Shown here: one piece after another, positions 41,809-50,900 of the stretch
Layout: each line of letters starts with the position of its first letter
Position numbering within the stretch: the first letter of the stretch is position 1
The notes under the pieces: model-generated
What the model saw: only the letters and a program-made list of their open reading frames with translations
What the model was told of the DNA's origin: nothing
The model's database searches: none
Position numbers and translations under genes: made by a program
Source: Nocardioides mangrovi
GTDB taxonomy: Bacteria > Actinomycetota > Actinomycetes > Propionibacteriales > Nocardioidaceae
Reading direction: 5' to 3'
DNA: 64,000 bases
Assembly: GCF_020073815.1 (NCBI RefSeq)
Contig: NZ_JAIQZJ010000012.1
Coordinates: 1 to 64,000 of the forward strand

Positions 41809-42927
41809 TCAGGCCCGCGGCAAGGAGACCCTCCGCTGCACGATCTTGGTGTTGCCGGCCCGGTCGGCCAGCGTCACGACGACGGTCGCGTGTCCCGCGT
41901 CGACCCGTCGGGGGACCGCCACCTTCACCGCGTGGGTGCCCGGCGCGAGCCAGCCGGTCCTCTTCTGCGCGAGCAGGTCGTCGTCACGGACCACCTGGAC
42001 GCGCGCGACCGTCCGCTCGCCCGCGACGACCGGGAGCGAGACCGTCCGGCGACGCCCGCGGTGCCGCACCGAGGCCGCGCCGACGCGGGCGTCGACGACG
42101 TCGTCCGGCGTGCTCGTCGCCGTGGCTGTGGCCGTGGCGGTCGCCGTCGCCGTCGGCGTCGCGGTGGTCGTCGGGTCGTCGAAGTCGAGGTAGCTCGTGA
42201 AGGAGCCGGTGTAGCCGGCCGAGACGGAGCCGGTGACCGGCATGACCAGGCTGGCGTCGTAGATGTTGTCCGAGGCGTTCGTGGTCCGGGTGCCGGACTT
42301 CGTGTAGTCCGAGGTCGCGAGCACCGCGTTGTTGAGCGACTCCTCGAAGAACAGCTGCGAGGTGAAGTTGACGCTGGTGCTGCTGTCGAGCGCCTTGCGG
42401 ATCCGGAAGTGGATGTGGACGGTGCGCCCGACGTACCACCCGGGCCAGATGGTGGTGAAGGTGACCTGACCGTTCTCGTCGGCGACCTGGTAGCCCCGGA
42501 GGTAGTCGTAGGCCGTCTGGTCGCCGTTCCCGGTGGCGGAGACCGCCGAGTAGACGCCCTGGGCGTTGCACTGCCAGATGTCGACGTAGGCGCCCTCCTG
42601 CGGCGTGCAGCCGTCGCCGGCGTCGATGAGCGTCATGGTGAAGGTGAGCGGGACGCCGTCCTCGACGGCGCCGGTGCCGGTGTCGGCGCGGACGTCGCTG
42701 CGGTTGAGCTTCTCGTCGACCCAGTAGGGGCCCTCGGTCTTCTCGAGGGTCAGCGTCGCGCAGCCGCTCGCCGCGGCCAAGGCGGCGTTGGACGAGCTGG
42801 TGGGCACCGCGGCGGACGCCGCGGACGCCAGGCCGCGCACCGAGGCGACCGCGATCGAGGTGAGGCCGAGCGCGACACCTCCGTGGAGCACGGAGCGACG
42901 GGTCGCGCTGGGGGTCGGGTGCGTCAT
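41809..42927 (-). CDS. TAT-exported intradiol ring-cleavage dioxygenase-like protein
   Basis: The 372-aa precursor begins with a twin-arginine signal (TRRSVLHGGVALGL). Residues about 60-240 match intradiol dioxygenases (protocatechuate 3,4-dioxygenase beta fold): TEGPYWVDEKLNRSDVR, YVDIWQCNAQGVYSA, and an iron-ligand-type YVGRTVHIHFRIR. A Thr/Ala-rich linker of repeated TA units (about residues 255-275) leads to a C-terminal Ig-like domain. Such secreted family members lack an established substrate. It is the third gene of the ECF-sigma unit, and its start is preceded by a 10-bp tandem repeat. Confidence 0.8.
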   Translation of the reverse strand: MTHPTPSATRRSVLHGGVALGLTSIAVASVRGLASAASAAVPTSSSNAALAAASGCATLTLEKTEGPYWVDEKLNRSDVRADTGTGAVEDGVPLTFTMTLIDAGDGCTPQEGAYVDIWQCNAQGVYSAVSATGNGDQTAYDYLRGYQVADENGQVTFTTIWPGWYVGRTVHIHFRIRKALDSSTSVNFTSQLFFEESLNNAVLATSDYTKSGTRTTNASDNIYDASLVMPVTGSVSAGYTGSFTSYLDFDDPTTTATPTATATATATATATSTPDDVVDARVGAASVRHRGRRRTVSLPVVAGERTVARVQVVRDDDLLAQKRTGWLAPGTHAVKVAVPRRVDAGHATVVVTLADRAGNTKIVQRRVSLPRA

Positions 42928-42940
42928 GGTCGTCCTTCGG

Positions 42941-42997
42941 TGTCGGTCGGTGTCGGTCGGTGTCGGTCGGTGTCGGTCGGTGTCGGTCGGTGTCGGT
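42941..42997. repeat. Decameric tandem repeat in the dioxygenase leader
   Basis: The unit TGTCGGTCGG occurs five full times in a row with a partial sixth copy, perfectly conserved, between the ECF sigma gene and the dioxygenase start, ending 14 nt from the ATG. The array contains no start or stop in the sense frame. Because 10 is not a multiple of 3, copy changes would shift any read-through frame. Confidence 0.85.
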
Positions 42998-43010
42998 GCG
43001 GGTGTCGGGA

Positions 43011-43601
43011 TCAGGAGGGGAGGGCGAGGCCGAGGACGTCGAGGCTGCGGACCTCTGTCTCGTCGCCCGCGGGCATGAGCTCGCGCAGCCGCTTGAGGCC
43101 GCGGTGCCGCACGACGCGGACGGCGACCTGGGTCAGCCCCAGCGCGCGAGCGGTGGCGGCCACGTCCAGGCCGACGACGTCGATGCAGCCGACCACCTGG
43201 CGCTCGCGAGGGGGGAGCAGTTCGAGGATCCCGCGGACCCAGTCGAGGCCGGGTACGTCGATCTCCGGCCCGTCGACCCGGTCGAGGGCGGCCGCCAGGT
43301 CCTCGCGGGGATCCGTCGCGCGCCGGTCGCCGCGGCGTGCGTGGTTGAGGGCGATCCGGCGGGCGATGCCGAAGAGCCAGCCGCCGAAGTCGGAGCTGTC
43401 GCCGCGGAACGACGGCAGCTTGTCGGCCGCGATCAGCCACGTCTCGGCGGCGATGTCCTCGGCGGCGACGGCGACGTCACCCGTGGGGCGGGTGCCGAGC
43501 CACACCAGCAGCCGGCTGGCGTGCATCTCGTAGAGCGCCGTCCATGCTGCAGCGTCGCCCGTGCGGGCCTGGGAGAGGAGCTCGTCCGTGCGGTCAGCCA
43601 T
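43011..43601 (-). CDS. ECF-type RNA polymerase sigma factor
   Basis: The 196-aa sigma factor has region 2 (TALYEMHASRLLVWL; EDIAAETWLIAADKLPSFRG; FGGWLFGIARRIALNHAR) and region 4 (ELLPPRERQVVGCIDVVGLDVAATARALGLTQVAVRVVRHRG in parts). No region 3 is present, as expected for ECF factors. Its start lies 8 bp inside the end of an upstream gene for a membrane protein that may be its anti-sigma factor. Downstream is the exported dioxygenase, a probable target. Confidence 0.87.
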   Translation of the reverse strand: MADRTDELLSQARTGDAAAWTALYEMHASRLLVWLGTRPTGDVAVAAEDIAAETWLIAADKLPSFRGDSSDFGGWLFGIARRIALNHARRGDRRATDPREDLAAALDRVDGPEIDVPGLDWVRGILELLPPRERQVVGCIDVVGLDVAATARALGLTQVAVRVVRHRGLKRLRELMPAGDETEVRSLDVLGLALPS

Positions 43602-44295
43602 GGTCGCCCCCGGCGTCGGGCTGGGGTTCGGTCGGCGGCTCGGTGCGCGGTTCGCTCGCGCGCTGCGGCGCCGGTCGCCCCGGCTGCGCCTGGTCCGGGT
43701 GGTCGACCGGGTCCTGCTGGTCGGGAGCGCTCGGGGGAGCCCCGCCCTCGGACGGTGCTGCCGCGCCGGTCGCACCCCCACCGGAGGCGGTGTCGGCCTG
43801 GTCGGCTGCTCCCGCGCCGGGCGAGCCGGCGGACGAGCCGGCGGAGGCTGAGGACGACATCGACGGCCTCGTCGGGGGACGGGGGCCGCCGGATGTGATC
43901 GAGCCGGACTCCTGCCGGCCGGACTCCTGCCGGCCGGAGACGGAGTCGCCGGCCGGCTCGGACGAGGAGTCGTCGGCGTGGCCGCGCGGGGTCGACGAGG
44001 TCGTCGAGGTCGTCGATGTCGTCGAGGTCGGCTCGATGACGTCGACGTGGCGGACCGGCTGGTGGTGGGACGGGACCCGCCCCGTCACCAGGCCGGCCGC
44101 GATCGCCGTACCGCCGGTGGTGAAGAGGGTGGCGGTCAGGGCGACCGTCGCGACCCGGCGGGCGCGGCGTCGGGCCGTGGCTCGCTGCTCCGCGCGCACC
44201 GCGCGGGCGGCGAGCTGGGCGACGAACAAGGGGTCGGGGCTCAACGGTCGCGCCTCGACCGTCAGCTGCTCCAGACGCGACTGCGTCCCCTCCAT
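43594..44295 (-). CDS. Single-pass membrane protein, putative anti-sigma factor
   Basis: The 233-aa protein has a cytosolic N-terminal region of about 45 residues (EGTQSRLEQLTVEARPLSPD, then a basic stretch), one transmembrane helix (about residues 48-70) and a long low-complexity Ser/Gly/Pro extracellular part. The tail contains TSTTSTTSTTSS and a 15-bp DNA tandem repeat (43904-43933) encoding GRQES twice. It overlaps the ECF sigma gene by 8 bp. A role in holding the sigma factor at the membrane is inferred; no zinc motif (HxxxCxxC) is seen. Confidence 0.55.
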   Translation of the reverse strand: MEGTQSRLEQLTVEARPLSPDPLFVAQLAARAVRAEQRATARRRARRVATVALTATLFTTGGTAIAAGLVTGRVPSHHQPVRHVDVIEPTSTTSTTSTTSSTPRGHADDSSSEPAGDSVSGRQESGRQESGSITSGGPRPPTRPSMSSSASAGSSAGSPGAGAADQADTASGGGATGAAAPSEGGAPPSAPDQQDPVDHPDQAQPGRPAPQRASEPRTEPPTEPQPDAGGDHG

Positions 44296-44503
44296 GCTGT
44301 CCCCTCGTGCCCCACGCCCGGCCGCGGCGGCCGGTCCTCCACCCCATACATGTCACGACCGGCGCGTGCTGTTACGCCGGACGCACGACCACGGTAGGAA
44401 CGCGGGAGGTCCCGGGGGAGAGGGGCGGACGGATCATGAGGATCTGCTGGGCAGATCCACAGGGGGCTGACAGGAGAGGGCCGGGCGGCCCGTCAGTGGC
44501 TCG

Positions 44504-45466
44504 TCAGTTGGCGTGCAGCGCGGCGTTGAGCTCGACGCCCTCGCTCTTCCACGGGACGGCCTCGATCGCGCCCGTGACCGAGTTGCGACGGAAGAGCACG
44601 TTGCTGGTGCCGGAGAGCTCGAGCGCCTTGACCACCGTGGGCTTCCCGTCCAGGTCGGTCACGGTGACCTTGGTGCCGGCGGTGATGTAGCAGCCCGCCT
44701 CGACCACGCAGTCGTCGCCGAGCGAGATGCCGAGACCGGCGTTGGCGCCGAGCAGGCACCGCTCGCCGATCGAGATCACCTGCTTGCCGCCACCCGAGAG
44801 CGTGCCCATGATCGACGCGCCCCCGCCGACGTCCGAGCCCTCGCCGACGACGACCCCGGCGGAGATCCGGCCCTCGACCATGCTGTTGCCGAGAGTGCCG
44901 GCGTTGTAGTTGACGAAGCCCTCGTGCATGACCGTGGTGCCGGCGGCGAGGTGGGCGCCGAGGCGGACCCGGTCGGCGTCGGCGATCCGCACGCCGGCGG
45001 GCATGACGTAGTCGACCATCCGCGGGAACTTGTCGACGCCGAAGACGGTGAGGTGCCGCCCGTTGGCGCGCAGCCGCGCGCGGGTCAGCTCGAAGCCCTC
45101 GACCGCGCAGGGACCGGCGCTGGTCCACACGACGTTGGTGAGCAGCCCGAAGATGCCCTCGAGGCTGACCGAGTGCGGGGCGACCAGCCGCGTGGACAGG
45201 AGGTGGAGGCGCAGCCAGACGTCCTCGGTGCTGGTGGGCGCGGCCTGGAGGTCGGCGACCTCGACGAGCAGCACGTCGCGGGTGACCTGGCGGTCGGTGT
45301 CGGTGCCCTGCAGCGCGCTCAGCTCGGGAGCGGGTACGGCGTCGGCCGGCTTCTCGCCCAGCGCCGGGTCCGGGAACCACACGTCGAGGACGGTCCCGGC
45401 GCTGTCGATGGTGGCGAGGCCGAAGCCCCAGGCAGTCGAGGGGGCAGTCGTCGGGATGTCAGTCAC
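44504..45466 (-). CDS. dapD: Tetrahydrodipicolinate N-succinyltransferase
   Basis: The 320-aa enzyme transfers succinyl from succinyl-CoA to tetrahydrodipicolinate in the DAP/lysine pathway. The C-terminal half is a left-handed beta-helix with hexapeptide repeats (GTTVMHEGFVNYNAGTLG, GVVVGEGSDVGGGASIMG), the active-site MVEGRISAG region and ISIGERCLLGANAGLG. Length and the N-terminal WGFGLATIDSAGTVLDVWFP are typical of the actinobacterial DapD. The GTG start is 8 nt after TAGACT. Confidence 0.92.
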   Translation of the reverse strand: MTDIPTTAPSTAWGFGLATIDSAGTVLDVWFPDPALGEKPADAVPAPELSALQGTDTDRQVTRDVLLVEVADLQAAPTSTEDVWLRLHLLSTRLVAPHSVSLEGIFGLLTNVVWTSAGPCAVEGFELTRARLRANGRHLTVFGVDKFPRMVDYVMPAGVRIADADRVRLGAHLAAGTTVMHEGFVNYNAGTLGNSMVEGRISAGVVVGEGSDVGGGASIMGTLSGGGKQVISIGERCLLGANAGLGISLGDDCVVEAGCYITAGTKVTVTDLDGKPTVVKALELSGTSNVLFRRNSVTGAIEAVPWKSEGVELNAALHAN

Positions 45467-45499
45467 GGGAGGTCAGTCTAGGGATCTTCGGGCGGGTGC

Positions 45500-45976
45500 T
45501 CAGTCCCCGGTCCGCCCGTCGATGCACTCGCGCAGCAGGTCGGCGTGGCCGCAGTGCCGCGCGTACTCCTCGATGAGGTGGACCACGACCTCGCGCATCT
45601 CGAGGTCGCCGTCGTCGTGCTGCCCGAGGTGGTCCATCGGGTGGTCGGCCTGGAACCGTCGCGCGTGCTCGACCTCGGCGTGCCAGGCCGCCCACGCCTC
45701 GGCCACGACCGCGTCGTCGGCGACCGCGCCGTCGAAGTCGGCGTCGCGGTGCTCGTCCTTGCCCCACATCTTCGGCAGGGTCAGGTCGCGCTCCATCACC
45801 CGGCGCCACCAGGAGTACTCCACCGCGGCCAGGTGCCGGACCAGGCCGAGCAGCGACATCGACGACGGGGGCACGGACCGCTGCGCCATCTGCTCGGCGT
45901 CCAGGTCGGCGCACTTGCGCTCGAAGACGCCCCGGAAGTGGTCGAGGTACTCCTGCAGGACGGCTGCTTCGCTCAT
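45500..45976 (-). CDS. DinB-family (DUF664) protein
   Basis: The 158-aa four-helix protein has MSLLGLVRHLAAVEYSWW (first His of the DinB metal site) and VHLIEEYARHCGHADLLRE at the end (His pair). This DUF664 group was first named for a protein on the IS117 minicircle but is widespread in actinobacterial chromosomes as possible thiol or metal-dependent transferases. It follows the glycosyltransferase-like gene by 12 bp. Activity unknown. Confidence 0.83.
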   Translation of the reverse strand: MSEAAVLQEYLDHFRGVFERKCADLDAEQMAQRSVPPSSMSLLGLVRHLAAVEYSWWRRVMERDLTLPKMWGKDEHRDADFDGAVADDAVVAEAWAAWHAEVEHARRFQADHPMDHLGQHDDGDLEMREVVVHLIEEYARHCGHADLLRECIDGRTGD

Positions 45977-45988
45977 GGGAGCACCCGA

Positions 45989-47461
45989 TCAGGCGGGTGC
46001 GTCCCGTGCAACTCGATTGGCCCCGCGGACCGCCTGGGCCTCGGCGCGGCCGGCGGACCGGAGGATCCACCAGCTCCAGTCGGGGCCGCGCCCGGCGTAC
46101 CGGTAGTCCGGGTCGAGCTCGGGCCGGGCCCACGACGGCAGCCCGGTGGCGGGTGCCGCGATCAGGGTCGGTCGCTCGGCGGCCACGTCGGCGGCGTAGC
46201 CGGTCACCCCGGAGGGCAGCGTGTGGTCGAGGTAGTCGCGCATGCCGGCGTCGAAGAGCTGGTACGCCGAGGGGTTGCGCCGGTCGGCGAGGGCGAGCAC
46301 CTCGGGGGCGTCCAGGGAGAGCACCGTCGCGTCCGGGGGCACCGCGGCGAGCACGTCGGCGACGTCGGCGCGCTCGGGGTCGAGCCCGTCGTTGCGACCG
46401 TGCACGGACTCCGCGCCGGCGAGCAGCGCGCACGCGGCCGTGGCCGCCCCGACCACCGCCAGGGCGGAGCGGGGCCGCAGCCGGTCCGCGAGCGCGGTCA
46501 CCCCGCCGGCGGCGCCGACGGCGGCGAAGGGCAGCAGCACGAAGAGGTCGGGCGGGCCGTTGACGGCGTACACCGTCCACGCGGTGCCGGCGAGGGCGCC
46601 TGCGCCGAGCACGGCGAGCGCGCGGTCGCGACGTACGGCGGCGAGCACGAGCAGCGCGACGAGGCCGGCGGCGGCCAGCCAGAGGGAGAGGTGGTAGCCG
46701 CGCCACAGGAACGCCCAGGTGCCGTGGGGGTCGCTGATCGCGGACGGCTGGCTGGTGTCGAGGTTGGTGACCAGGAAGCCGTCGACGGCGTCGCCGAGGT
46801 CGCCCCGCACCGCGAAGAGCGCGGCCGTCACCGCGGTCGGGATCACGCCGCCGAGGAGGTACGCCGCGGCCGCGCGGGCGCGGCGTGGCCCGGTTGCGAT
46901 CGCGACCGCCGCCGCCACGACGGCGACCGCCAGCACCGGCTGCCAGGCGAGCGTCGCGAGCGCCGTCGCGGCGCCGGCCAGCAGCCACCGGCGGCGCAGC
47001 AGGGCGAGCAGCGCCAGCAGCAGGAAGAGGACCATGGTCGTCTTCTCGCGTGGCCCGTCCGAGGCGAGCGCGAGGAACTCCTCGAAGCTCAGGAAGACCG
47101 CGCCCGCCACGAGCCCCGCGACCCGCGAGGTCAGCACCGTGCGGGCCAGCACCACGACGAGCGCGCAGCAGGCGGCCGCGATCACCAGCAGGAGCAGCCG
47201 CGCCGCCAGCACCGGGTCGAGGCCGATGTGGCGCCCGGCCCAGATCGCGACGCCCGGCACCAGGTCGCCGAGCGGCCCGACCGAGTTGAAGATCCCGGCG
47301 TACGGCGGCACCCCGTCGGCGACCTGGATCCCGCCGTAGGTGAAGACGCCGAGGTCGTGGTTGAGCCGGCCGTCGAAGCCGTGCGCGGCGTACACACCGA
47401 GCGCGACGGCACCCATCAGCACCGGGTCGAGGCGCCCTCCCGGGCCGGACTCCTCCCTCAC
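45989..47461 (-). CDS. Polytopic membrane glycosyltransferase-like (GT39/GT87-like) protein
   Basis: The 490-aa protein has about 10-11 transmembrane helices and an N-terminal loop with DGRLNHDLGVFTYGGIQVADG (in parts), where acidic residues after helix 1 resemble polyprenyl-phosphate-sugar-dependent GT-C enzymes. A soluble C-terminal domain of about 130 residues faces outward. It probably adds sugars to a wall polymer or protein. The GTG start (VREESGPGG) was chosen because a CAGAAT hexamer lies 6 nt upstream and the first helix begins soon after. Confidence 0.68.
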   Translation of the reverse strand: MREESGPGGRLDPVLMGAVALGVYAAHGFDGRLNHDLGVFTYGGIQVADGVPPYAGIFNSVGPLGDLVPGVAIWAGRHIGLDPVLAARLLLLVIAAACCALVVVLARTVLTSRVAGLVAGAVFLSFEEFLALASDGPREKTTMVLFLLLALLALLRRRWLLAGAATALATLAWQPVLAVAVVAAAVAIATGPRRARAAAAYLLGGVIPTAVTAALFAVRGDLGDAVDGFLVTNLDTSQPSAISDPHGTWAFLWRGYHLSLWLAAAGLVALLVLAAVRRDRALAVLGAGALAGTAWTVYAVNGPPDLFVLLPFAAVGAAGGVTALADRLRPRSALAVVGAATAACALLAGAESVHGRNDGLDPERADVADVLAAVPPDATVLSLDAPEVLALADRRNPSAYQLFDAGMRDYLDHTLPSGVTGYAADVAAERPTLIAAPATGLPSWARPELDPDYRYAGRGPDWSWWILRSAGRAEAQAVRGANRVARDAPA

Positions 47462-47477
47462 ACCGAAATTCTGGCTC

Positions 47478-47558
47478 GCCGGTCCTAGCGGGCGGGTTTC
47501 CCCGGCTGCCCGGGGAAACCCGCCCGACACGCCGGGACGGACCGGCGCGTCGGGCGGG
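47478..47558. repeat. Overlapping GC palindromes upstream of ileS
   Basis: A perfect 16-bp inverted repeat (47489-47504 with 47511-47526, 6-nt loop, arm CGGGCGGGTTTCCCCG) overlaps a second one: CCCGCCCGAC-N-CGCCGG (47519-47535) with CCGGCG-N-GTCGGGCGGG (47542-47558). The middle CCCGCCCG can pair left or right, not both. GCCGGTCCTAGCGG occurs at 47478-47491 and again at 47634-47647. Confidence 0.6.
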
Positions 47559-47678
47559 TTCTGGCCGACCACCCCCCAGCGGTGGGGCGGAGGTGAGTGG
47601 TGGGACGGCCTGCGGCCCTGCTCAGGGAGGAGCGCCGGTCCTAGCGGAACCGATTGGCGGGCGGGTCGTCGGGCGCCG

Positions 47679-47684
47679 TACGCT
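47679..47684 (+). promoter_or_regulatory. Candidate -10 box for the ileS leader
   Basis: TACGCT lies about 50 bp upstream of stem I of the T-box. It would start a transcript near 47691, placing the whole T-box in the leader. Confidence 0.35.
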
Positions 47685-47732
47685 TGCCGCACAGGCGTCT
47701 GAGCCGTCATCAGCGGTGAGCCTCCGGAAGAA

Positions 47733-47893
47733 CGGACTGACTCTTAATCAGCGGGTTTGGGGTTCGTCTCAGTAGAACCGGACGGGTAGGCCCGTCACAG
47801 CCGTGAACGAGCGGTCCGTCGTCCGGCGGGCAAGCGAGGTGGTACCGCGGCAGATGTCGTCCTCGTGGTGAGAAGACCGAGACACCACAGGAG
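47733..47893 (+). promoter_or_regulatory. Translational (class II) T-box riboswitch of ileS
   Basis: The leader shows a short stem I (ACTGA 47736-47740 with TCAGT 47769-47773) holding the isoleucine specifier ATC at 47747-47749, a hairpin GACGGG/CCCGTC at about 47781-47796, and the T-box core GTGGTACCGCGG at about 47839-47850. The antisequestrator pairs CGAGG (47835-47839) with CCTCG (47861-47865). The same CCTCG region can instead pair in a stem GTGGTG (47865-47870) with CACCAC (47883-47888), extended by TCCT with AGGA (47889-47892), which hides the Shine-Dalgarno. Uncharged tRNA-Ile should favour the open form, so control is at translation, as described for actinobacterial ileS T-boxes. Confidence 0.9.
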
Positions 47894-47902
47894 ATGCCGA
47901 CG

Positions 47903-50900
47903 ATGAGCTACCCGAAGAACGACTCCGCTGGTGGGTCGCGGGGCAGCGTGCCCTCGAGCCCCCGCTTCCCGGAGGTCGAGGAGCGCATCCTGGAGTTCTG
48001 GAAGCAGGACGACACCTTCCAGGCGAGCGTCGACCAGCGCGACCCGGGCGAGAACGGCAGCAACGAGTTCGTCTTCTACGACGGCCCGCCCTTCGCCAAC
48101 GGCCTGCCGCACTACGGCCACCTGCTGACCGGCTACGTCAAGGACCTCATCCCGCGCTACCAGACGATGCGCGGCAAGCGCGTCGAGCGCCGCTTCGGCT
48201 GGGACACCCACGGCCTCCCGGCCGAGCTCGAGGCGATGCGCCTCAACGGCATCAAGACCACCGACGAGATCCTCGAGCTGGGCATCGAGAAGTTCAACGA
48301 GGCCTGCCGGGCGTCGGTGATGAAGTACACCGGCGAGTGGCGCGAGTACGTCACCCGCCAGGCGCGCTGGGTCGACTTCGACAACGACTACCGCACCATG
48401 AACCCCGACTACATGGAGTCGGTGATCTGGGCGTTCAAGCAGCTCCACGACAAGGGGCTGATCTACGAGGGCTTCCGCGTCCTGCCCTACTGCTGGAACG
48501 ACGAGACCCCGCTGTCCAACCACGAGCTGCGGATGGACGACGACGTCTACCAGAACCGCCAGGACCCCGCCGTCACGGTCGGGTACGACGTCACCACGGA
48601 TGGCCCGTTCCAGGGCGTCAAGCTGCTCGTCTGGACGACCACCCCGTGGACCCTGCCGAGCAACCTCGCGGTGATGGTCGGCGAGGACATCGACTACGTC
48701 GTCGTCGACGTCGAGCACGACGGCGGCGTGAGCCACCGCTACCTGCTCGCCGAGGCGCGGCTGGCGTCGTACGCCCGCGAGCTGGGCGACGACCCGGAGG
48801 TGACCTGGAAGGGCAAGGGCGCCGACCTCGTCGGCCTCGTCTACGACCCGCCGTTCACCTACTACCGCGGCCACGAGCGGGCCTTCCGCGTGGTGCCCGC
48901 CGAGTTCGTGACGACCACGGACGGCACGGGCCTCGTGCACACCGCCGGCGCCTTCGGTGAGGACGACAAGGTCGTCACCGACCGCGAGGGCATCGAGGCG
49001 GTCATGCCGGTCGGCAAGGACGGCCGGTTCACGTTCCCGGTCGCGGAGTACGAAGGCATGCAGGTCTTCGACGCCAACCCCCACATCATCGACGACCTCA
49101 AGGCGCACACCGGCGCCGTCACGCCCGGCACGGTGCTGCTGCGCCGCGAGACCTACGACCACAGCTACCCGCACTGCTGGCGCTGCCGCGAGCCCCTCAT
49201 CTACAAGGGCGTCTCGTCGTGGTTCGTCGAGGTGACCGCCTTCAAGCAGCGGATGCTCGAGCTCAACCAGCAGATCAACTGGGTGCCCGACCACATCCAG
49301 GACGGCCAGTTCGGCAAGTGGCTCGCCAACGCGCGCGACTGGTCGATCACCCGCAACCGCTTCTGGGGCAGCCCGGTGCCGGTGTGGAAGAGCGACGACC
49401 CGGCGTACCCGCGTCTCGACGTCTACGGCTCCTTCGCCGAGCTCGAGCGCGACTTCGGCACGCTGCCGCGTGACAAGGACGGCAACCCGGACCTGCACCG
49501 GCCGTACGTCGACGAGCTGACCCGGCCGAACCCCGACGACCCGACCGGTCAGTCGACGATGCGCCGCGTCTCCGACGTCCTCGACGTGTGGTTCGACTCG
49601 GGCTCGATGTCCTTCGCCCAGGTGCACGTGCCCTTCGAGAACGCCGACTGGTTCGAGCACCACTTCCCGGCCGACTTCATCGTCGAGTACATCGGCCAGA
49701 CCCGCGGCTGGTTCTACACGCTGCACATCCTGGCCACCGGCATCTTCGACAAGCCGGCGTTCGAGAACTGCATCAGCCACGGCATCGTGCTCGGCTCCGA
49801 CGGCAACAAGATGTCGAAGTCGCTGCGCAACTACCCCGACGTGCGCGAGGTCTTCGACCGCGACGGCGCCGACGCGATGCGCTGGTTCCTCATGTCGTCG
49901 CCGATCCTGCGCGGCGGCAACCTGATCGTCACCGAGCAGGGCATCCGCGACTCGGTGCGCCAGGTGCTGATCCCGCTGTGGAACAGCTGGTACTTCTTCC
50001 AGCTCTACGCCAACGCCGCCAAGGGCGGGCAGGGGTACGACGCGAAGGCGTCGACGGAGTCGAGCGACCCGCTGGACCGCTACCTGCTGGCCAAGTGCCG
50101 CGACTTCGTGGGTGAGATGACCGAGGCGCTCGACGCGTACGCCGTGGCGGACGCGTGCGACGCGACCCGGTCCTTCCTCGACGTGCTGACCAACTGGTAC
50201 ATCCGGCGCTCGCGCGACCGCTTCTGGGGCGACAACCCGGCGGCCTTCGACACTCTCTACACGGTGCTCGAGACCGTCTGCCGGGCGACCGCGCCGCTGA
50301 TGCCGCTCACCACCGAGGAGGTCTGGAAGGGCCTCACCGGCGAGCGGTCGGTGCACCTGGCCGACTGGCCGCTCGTCGACGAGCTGCCGGCCGACGACGC
50401 GCTGGTCGCCGCGATGGACACCGTCCGCGAGGTCTGCTCGGCCGCGTCCGCGCTGCGCAAGGCGCGCAACCTGCGCAACCGGCTGCCGCTCGGCTCGCTG
50501 ACCGTGGTCGTCGCCGACCCGAAGGCGCTCGAGGGCTTCGAGGCGATCGTCCGCGACGAGGTCAACGTCAAGGAGGTCCGGCTGCTCTCGGTCGAGTCCG
50601 ACGAGGCGGCGTCGTACGGCGTCGAGCAGAAGCTGACCGTCAACGCCCGCGCGGCCGGCCCGCGCCTGGGCAAGGACGTCCAGCTCGCCATCAAGGGCTC
50701 GAAGTCCGGCGACTGGTCCGTGGCCGAGGACGGCACCGTCACCGCGGGCGGGCTCGCGCTGGTCGAGGGGGAGTACACCCTCGAGACCGTCGCCGGCTCC
50801 GCCGACGGCGGTACGGCGACCGGCGTGCTGCGCAGCGGCGGCTTCGTCGTCCTCGACACCGACGTCACGCCCGAGCTCGCCGCCGAGGGCGTCGCCCGCG

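Noticed and set aside
42941..42997. CRISPR-like array
   Set aside because: Units are 10 bp, directly adjacent and without spacers; no cas genes are present.
45500..45976. IS117 minicircle remnant, from the family name of the DUF664 protein
   Set aside because: No transposase, terminal repeats or target duplication; the family is common in chromosomes.
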